Shown here piece by piece: positions 57,521-64,000 of a DNA stretch of 64,000 nt. The notes beneath the pieces were generated by a model. It made no database searches and had not been told where the DNA came from. It saw only the letters and a list, made by a program, of their open reading frames with translations. The translations under genes and the position numbers were made by a program. Source of the stretch: Bolinopsis microptera (lineage: Eukaryota; Ctenophora; Tentaculata; Lobata; Bolinopsidae); contig NC_087074.1 of the NCBI RefSeq assembly GCF_026151205.1, positions 4,652,001-4,716,000 on the forward strand, given 5' to 3'. How positions within the stretch are numbered: position 1 is the first letter of the stretch; each line of letters opens with the position of its first letter.

Positions 57521-60500
57521 AGTGATGTACTCCTTGTGCATCACACGTGCACTCTTTCTGTCTCCTGAGGTTAATAAATGGTACCTTCTTCAAAGCTCGT
57601 ACCATCCTCATGCTCACAAACTGCAGGCATTACCACATCTACTTCAAAGTCGTCACTAGCAGTGACTCCATCCTTGGTGGCCTGGCAAGTGTAGGTTTCC
57701 ATATCATCATCAGCATCAGCGTCAGAATACAGTCAGCATCTTCCTGTAAAGAAGTTACAATTTTTATTGAGGTATTAATTAATACACACAGCTTCAAAGA
57801 AGTTTTGGGATTTAAGCAAAAATATATAATGAATTTAGTGGCCAAATTCATTATTGTATGAACACCCACTTGTTTCTGGAGATTCCCTTAGTTATCTTTT
57901 TACCGTCCTTAAACCAAACAATGTCCTTCTTGCTGACCCCCTCTACAAGTACTTCACAGGTCAGAACTAGAGACTGTCCTTTCTTGATCTGGTTGTCGGG
58001 GTTCTCTGCCTGGAGAGGATGCTTGCTTAAAACGAACAACATATTCACACTTTACAGCACATTCCACACATAGGTGGAGCTTTCCTTAGTTTGATCTAAC
58101 AACTAAAATATTAACTTACCACGACCCAGTTATCAAGACAGTAGGGACAGCATTCATCATCCTTCCTTGCCTCTAGCTGGTCTTCCTCACAGTTAAGAGT
58201 TTGACACTCCTTGTCTTGACACGTCCATCTCCCCTGCATCTTGACAAGTACATGTCTGACACTCTGCTTCCTCTTCTATAACTGCTCCGTTCTGTTTATT
58301 CAGAGGTTTTACAAAATAAAATTATTCTTGTTGAAAAAGTTATACTTATTGAGAAAGGGTACCTGAGATGAGTAATTTTCCGTGTTACTGAATCTTAATT
58401 TCCTAAAGCGCTCGTCAGTCACTCACATCATAAAACTGTCCCTCGTAGAGACACTTGCACCCGCTAGCATCTACACAAACTCCATCCTGTAGGAACTTTC
58501 CTGCTGGACAGAAACACCCTCTAACAGTCCCGGTCTTCTCTGGCTCCTTGTTGAGACAAGTTGGTACTGGGGGTGGCTCCGTCAGATAGGTACACTGTTG
58601 GTTCAGGACTTTCGTACGCTGAGGGAATATTCAGAGTAGCTGTGGTTCGACAAAAGTTATGATAAATTTTATTAAATTGGGCCGGAGCTTAGAAATCTAT
58701 AGTTGAACTTAATACTTTTTAGATGGATCTTTATTCAATTTTATTTTTTATAACCAGGTTAATTTGATATGTAGCCATGCTATCGATGTGACTTAATTAC
58801 AAATTTAAGCTGATCAAATACATGTATCATCAATGTTTTACAATTGCCCAACTTTGTTAATAAATGGTTGTTTTCAAAAAAGAACTAGCTTTTTATGTCA
58901 CAACAATATTGGATTCCAGAATAGCTTACCGACAGATGGAAATATTGTTTTCTCCAGTTTGCGACATTAAAGCCGTTATTCTGACATTGTGTAGCATACA
59001 CATCAAATTGAGCACAGGCACACCGCCTGAAGGAAGTAACTCTGTGAATCATTTTGTATCTACTACAAATATTTTGTAGAAGAAAAAACTCTATGATTCT
59101 GATAAAATCACAAGTCTTGGAATATAAAACATACTGGTAAGATATAAAAACTGAAAGAAAGTCCATCAATAAAAGCTCTCACTTCATCTAATAGCAGTTA
59201 CAGACGCCATCATGCAATCCTTCATGGGACCACCGTTTCTGTCTCCAATAGGGGACGCACCGTTACATTGTTTAAACGGGTCATCTAGGAGGGGGGGGGG
59301 GGGGGGTGTAATAAGTTGTTCTCTGAACTTTGAATGTCAAACGGGTTCATTTCTTAAAACCGCGAGTAATATTCGAGATCAAGGCCCAGTTAATTATTGA
59401 TAAAAATTAAAATTGAGACCACGTACTCAAGAGAGCAGAGCAGATAGCCTCAGCTTCGTCGTGCAGGTTTCCGACGTCTCTGCAAACATCTGGTGGAGAG
59501 GGGGAGCAGGACAGTTCTCATCGTATTTCTGGTGCATTATTCCCAAACTATTTGCACTTCCTCCCGTTAGATCATCGCTAGGGTTCCCATTCCAGTTCCC
59601 ACACATACCCTTTGTTATGTCAGCACAAGACCCGTGGAGCCACATTTCAGCGTTGATATAAGAACCACCGTTTGTAGCACGCAGACGCACGGATGGGTTT
59701 CTGCCCTTGTTGTACAGCCTGATTTCAAGTTGACCATTATGATGATTTCAACCCTGTCTCCATTGTTGTAGTGTTTGATGTAGGGAATTTGCACCTGGTA
59801 AGTTGGTTATTTGCTGATTAAAATATAATTATGAGATTTTAGTATTAGCCCACTATTTACAATTTTTACCGAGACAGTAGTTAATATAGAATTGAAGTAC
59901 TCACATTTACGTCATCGACCTTTGACACCAAACCTCTCTCGATAGAAAATTTTGATCCCTTGAAAATCAGTTCAATCCGTCCTGTGTATCTTGGGGCTCG
60001 ATTATGAAGATCAACATTCTTGAAATTTACCTGAAATAAAAATCAATCATCAGAAATATTGCAGTTTGTACTTTGTATGCCTAGATATTTTCTACTGAAG
60101 AATTGCAGGTTGTGGATTACTGGATGGTGCCAGCCTCTCACTCTGCATTATCTTCTGATCAGGACCCCAGATCACAGGTAAGGCGTGGAAACTCAGGAAC
60201 TGGCCATGGAAGGACATACACAGATAAACGGAGTAATAAAAGATACTAAATCTTAAATTCATGGCTTTCTTTGCAGGTAGAAACCACAAACAGTCCTGCT
60301 GATAATGTTTGAAGAACCTACCACAACTGACAAACGTAAAAACCGTAATCTAATGATAAAAAAGAAGCTAGTAAATAAAACTTACAACGAAGTCCCCACA
60401 ACTAGCTGCCTGGTATGTACATACTCCATGGAAATCATAGTATTTTCCGTCAAACGACCTGTAGTGAGGATCTCCGGAGCTGGAGCAATAAGCTGGTGCT

Positions 60501-62871
60501 GAAATTAATTAGGTGAGTACTAAGTTATTGTAGTAATGAATCTTTATTCTTTATCACCATGGTCACTAACCCATATAAGTTCAGTTATCATCATAACCTA
60601 CATTTGATACACTTAGACTCGCACTCCTCAGGATCTGTCCACTTCACAGTGCCTCCCGGACAGACCAGAGTGTCGTCACCACACGCACAGTTGATACCCG
60701 CCTCAGAGCAAGTACAAGTTTTTCCATCTTCTCCTGGCCACTGTTCTCCTCCAGAGTATGTTGTTCCATCTTCAGCAGTACAGCTTATAGGTGTACAAAC
60801 CTCAGCTCCTTCTACCTGTGAATGGAAGTCAGATATTAGTTTTTCCCTATATGTATTGTAAAGTTGTAAGACTGGTAGAGATTTGGCACTGAACAAATTC
60901 TTCTACCTGTTATTAGAGGTTATAGCTATTATTTTTTACAAAGTTTAACCTGAAGTCCCAAATTAGGAATTACAAACCTTGATAGTAGGCCAACTGGTTA
61001 CGGATTGGAAGCCGAATCCAACATGACCAGGTGCTACAAAGAAGGGCTGCTGAGAGGAGATAGACTCTTCTCGAACACCGTCTATCCAAACTGACTCCTC
61101 CTCACCTTGAACCAGGATCTCTGAGGGAAACACACGATGTGAAACACAATGATTCATCTTGGGTGGGTTTCATGCTTGCTTTGGGGCCAATTTTTATTAA
61201 TAAGGGCGCAATATATTGGAAATGAAGATTGGCCACTGCCCACTGGTAATCGACCGCTGTTATTAATCATATCACCTTATATTATTATAATATTAGCAAC
61301 GTTTTGGATCATCATCTCCCAGGAGGATAGAATGAATATGAATTACTCGCACGCTTAGGTTCGGTCATAATTAGGTCATTTGGTATTCATGCCACCCCGC
61401 TGATACAGCTAACAACTGCTGATGCCTGAGATCCGAAGCCTACTCAAAAGCTTGCTCTATGGTCCTAGTTTGTTGATTTAAAGTCTACCGTACACCTCCA
61501 ACTCGGATTTTACACAAATTCCGGGCTAAACCTTCCTTATCTATCATCACTAACCTAGAGTCGCAGCACCAGAAGCGACAGCGTTATTCTTGACTTTGCT
61601 TTGAGCGAGATTTTGTCCATTACCGTTAACTATTTTACCCATTTGAACATTAGCCATTACTGGCACCTTCAATCTGGGAGAAAATGTATTACTTTTTGAC
61701 GTCGTCAATATCTCTTTTTAATAATCAATCCATAGTAGTGGGGCAATATAGTAACTTAGTAAGAAAAGTCCGGGTTTTTATGCCCCTTCCCCTCTCTCTC
61801 ACCCTCCAGCATCTACATTTTCACATAATGTTTCGTCTCACCTCATCATTACGTAGTTGCCATTGTTATCGTCCTCCATATTAAAGGTAATACCTCCGAA
61901 GGGACCAGCTCTGGCACTTGAATCGCTGTTAGAGAAACGGGCCTTGACGTAAAAGTCTTTGCTGGTGTGAAGTCCCTCCCCAGAAAGCGAGATTACACAA
62001 AACTTGTTAGCCCCTGCTCCAGACTGGATAAATTAACTTATGTTATATATTATAGAACTAGAAGGATACAAGTGTGAGAACACTCAAAATAAACAATGCA
62101 TCACGTGAGGGAGAATGAGACGTCACGTGAGGGTGAATGTGACGTCACATGAGGGAGAATGTGACGTCACGTGAGGGAGAATGTGACGTCACGTGAGGGA
62201 GAATGTGACGTCACTTGAGGGAGAATGTGACGTCACGTGAGGGAGAATGTGACGTCACGTGAGGGAGAATGTGACGTCACGTGAGGGAGAATGTGACGTC
62301 ACGTGAGGGACGAGGGTGAATGTGACGTCACGTGAGGGTGAATGTGACGTCACGTGTGCGTGAATGTGACGTCACGTGAGGGAGAATGTGACGTCACGTG
62401 AGGGAAAATGTGATGTCACGTGAGGGTGAATGTGACGTCACGTGAGGTTGAATGTGACATCACGTGATGAAAGAGAAAGTGAAAGTGACATCTGTATTAT
62501 GTTTCACGTGATAATATTAATGTATAACGTGATGAAACGAACATTACCTTGGAGTTTGAAGTTCCAATGCTCCATACTCCGTTTGCATAAGAGCTTGACG
62601 TCACACATCCCTCAACAGACGATGTTATTGTAGTAAGCGGAGCACAACTCCATTCCCCTGTTGAAATTACGAAATAAAAAGGTCATGGGGGTGATTCGGA
62701 ATCAACGTCCAAAAATCAACAATTTTTAAACATTTGGGCGAGCGATTTAGTGGGAGCGTTATTCATTGTTCATATTGTAACAAAACAAGTAGAACCATTA
62801 TTTTTGAATGAATGAAGCTATTAAACTAATTTAACTTACCTGGTGCGTTCCCAGCTAAAACTGCAGGCAAT
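57520..62871 (-). CDS. Modular secreted matrix protein (VWC, VWD, C8, TIL, VWC, Ig), incomplete model
   Basis: At least 15 exons on the minus strand, 5' to 3': 62548-62657, 61842-62023, 61556-61673, 60978-61120, 60598-60815 (Cys-rich VWC-like, [20 protein letters not shown]), 60385-60498 (VWD start, [20 protein letters not shown]), 59905-60030, about 59423-59794 (VWD core [14 protein letters not shown] and C8 start), 59202-59284, 58930-59026 (C8), 58437-58618 ([18 protein letters not shown]), 58120-58291 (VWC, ECCPYC), 57870 to about 58022 and up to 57743 (Ig, [14 protein letters not shown]), then a further VWC start. A small exon at 62840-62871 is the most upstream seen; the true start is missing. 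This layout resembles SCO-spondin, mucin or zonadhesin-type extracellular proteins. Several one-base shifts break the frame. Confidence 0.75.
62095..62475. repeat. 22-bp tandem repeat carrying CRE and E-box palindromes, about 16 copies
   Basis: The unit is TGTGACGTCACGTGAGGGAG plus AA. About 13 copies keep the perfect CRE palindrome TGACGTCA and most also the overlapping E-box CACGTG. It lies in an intron of the matrix-protein gene, between exons 62548-62657 and 61842-62023. Confidence 0.93.
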
Positions 62872-63290
62872 CTGGAATTAAGGGTTCTCTTGATAATTTA
62901 GCATCACGATAGCTCTCAAATTTGATAATCACTTTAAATTAAAAGTTAAAATTTAGGTTATAGTAAGGGGAAAAGTGGCATTCCGTTGGATTTGAATGTT
63001 CACAAGGATTTCTCAACGGAATATGGTAGTTAGGACCCCTACGAACATAATTAGACTTGTTGCCAATTTTGTATCTCAACAGAAACACCACTTTTACCAC
63101 TTTTTACCACCTTTGTACCACCTTTCTGGTTTGCCAAATATCTTTAGTTGTGAACATCGTAAAAGGCTGCAAATTAACCTAGAATGTTTATCTTATCAAG
63201 GAGTAAAACTTTTGTATCAAAAATTTTTACATTGGACAATCAGCTAATTGGATAATTACCAATTAGTTAATCACCAAAAAAAGTGAAAAT
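62872..63290. other. Upstream of the recognised matrix-protein exons
   Basis: It should be an intron or 5' region of the matrix gene. I could not find the signal-peptide exon: a candidate ATG exon near 63715 has the wrong phase. Confidence 0.3.
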
Positions 63291-63510
63291 TGTTTATTGG
63301 CTCAAAATGATTGAAATCGTTTGAAACACGGAGAAATGTAGTTTTTAGAAAAACTTCAAAAATTTTTCACTTAAAAATTTTTTTCGAGACTTGGAAAAAA
63401 GTTTGAAAATTTGAAAATATTTTTTTCCGCCAAAGGTGATCGAATTGCATGAAACGTGAATAAAAATGCTTTGCAGTAAAACTTCGAAGATTTTTAGATT
63501 GGGGAATTCT
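63291..63510. repeat. Degenerate relatives of the hAT 243-bp unit
   Basis: Two diverged partial copies (GGCTCAAAATGATTGAAATC, then AAAAACTTC; and GATCGAATTGCATGAAACGT, then AAAACTTCGAAG) resemble the block inside the element at 54430-55822. Confidence 0.55.
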
Positions 63511-64000
63511 AAAATCATCAATATTTAAAGTTGGAGTTCAGTAAATCTCGACATATTTTAGTAATTAGGAATAGCTTAGCGGAAAGGGCTGAACCTGAAA
63601 AAGGTTAACCACACAATATTAGAGTTTCATAACTAATTACAATACAGCTTTATCAAATTCCACATAAAGAAACAGCACAAAAGGACCATTTAAGATCGAA
63701 CCGATTTTACCTGCTGTTCTATCATTTTATTGATTTCAATGATCAAAACCTCTGTACTGTCAATCTTGCCAATCTATACCGGGTATCTGAATGTACCGGA
63801 CCTTTTATTTACCTCTATAATTAGACCCAGTTGTGCAAGAAATCCGATTTCTCACAGGGGTTTCTTTTAACTGTGCACTTTTTGTCACTCTCGCAAGAGG
63901 CCAGGTATTATAGGGGGGTATAGGAAGCGTAAATATACCTTCCATCATCCACTGTGGCTTTTTTGTATTGTGAATGCGCATGCCGCTTCGTTTGCTATGC
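63511..64000. other. Window end, nothing recognised
   Basis: No coding exon, inverted repeat or tandem repeat is supported here. Confidence 0.35.

Noticed and set aside
60092-60289. Possible extra exon of the matrix-protein gene
   Set aside because: Exons 60385-60498 and 59905-60030 join in phase 0 and read continuously through the VWD fold without it.

Overview
The window looks like nuclear DNA of an invertebrate animal. It is AT-rich, its genes are split by GT-AG introns, and it is crowded with MITEs, LINE fragments and tandem repeats. The gene products are animal proteins (eIF3c, Mediator subunit, LEM-domain nuclear-envelope protein, TRIM-like RBCC protein, sigma-class GST, VWD/C8/TIL matrix protein). 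I cannot name the species or phylum from the sequence alone. All gene models below were assembled by eye from splice signals, reading phase and remembered family motifs.

Layout. 1-4.06 kb: an R1/Jockey-like LINE on the minus strand, cut by the window edge. 4.06-5.2 kb: right part of a DNA element filled with a repeated 16-bp motif; it abuts a broken zinc-finger gene copy (5.2-5.6 kb). 6.0-7.4 kb: an intact 14-finger C2H2 gene. 8.5-21.5 kb: a complete 24-exon eIF3c gene (943 aa). Its introns carry a nested antisense sushi-domain secreted gene, a 13-bp minisatellite, a foldback element, a mariner-type MITE and a small TA-flanked MITE. 21.9-22.6 kb: a probable MED28. 23.8-25.3 kb: a single-exon LEM2-type inner nuclear membrane protein.

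25.3-37.8 kb has no recognisable gene and is a patchwork of repeats. It holds a poly-G-ended element with an 8-bp target duplication, a small TAA-flanked MITE, a 2.56-kb element with 40-bp terminal inverted repeats and 16 copies of an internal motif, and a segmental duplication whose two copies received different MITEs. One of those MITEs is dated by an exact paralogous empty site. 37.9-39.9 kb: an intronless, membrane-anchored laccase-type multicopper oxidase on the minus strand. 40.7-48.7 kb: a 2,727-bp unit repeated three times and built partly from LINE debris.

49.1-52.3 kb: an 11-exon TRIM-like gene (430 aa) with a GC-AG intron and a triplicated 3' splice site. 52.5-55.9 kb: a 5-exon sigma-class GST on the minus strand, with a 1.4-kb hAT-type element in intron 1. 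56.6 kb: a 100-N assembly gap, followed by homopolymer-rich sequence of poor quality. 57.5-62.9 kb and beyond: a minus-strand modular extracellular gene (VWC, VWD, C8, TIL, VWC, Ig) whose frame is broken by several single-base shifts. One intron of it contains about 16 copies of a 22-bp repeat carrying CRE (TGACGTCA) and E-box (CACGTG) sites.

The genes do not form a pathway; they are ordinary neighbours in a repeat-rich locus. The most unusual content is the iteron-bearing transposon pair, the recurrent tandem duplication of splice acceptors, and the nested gene.
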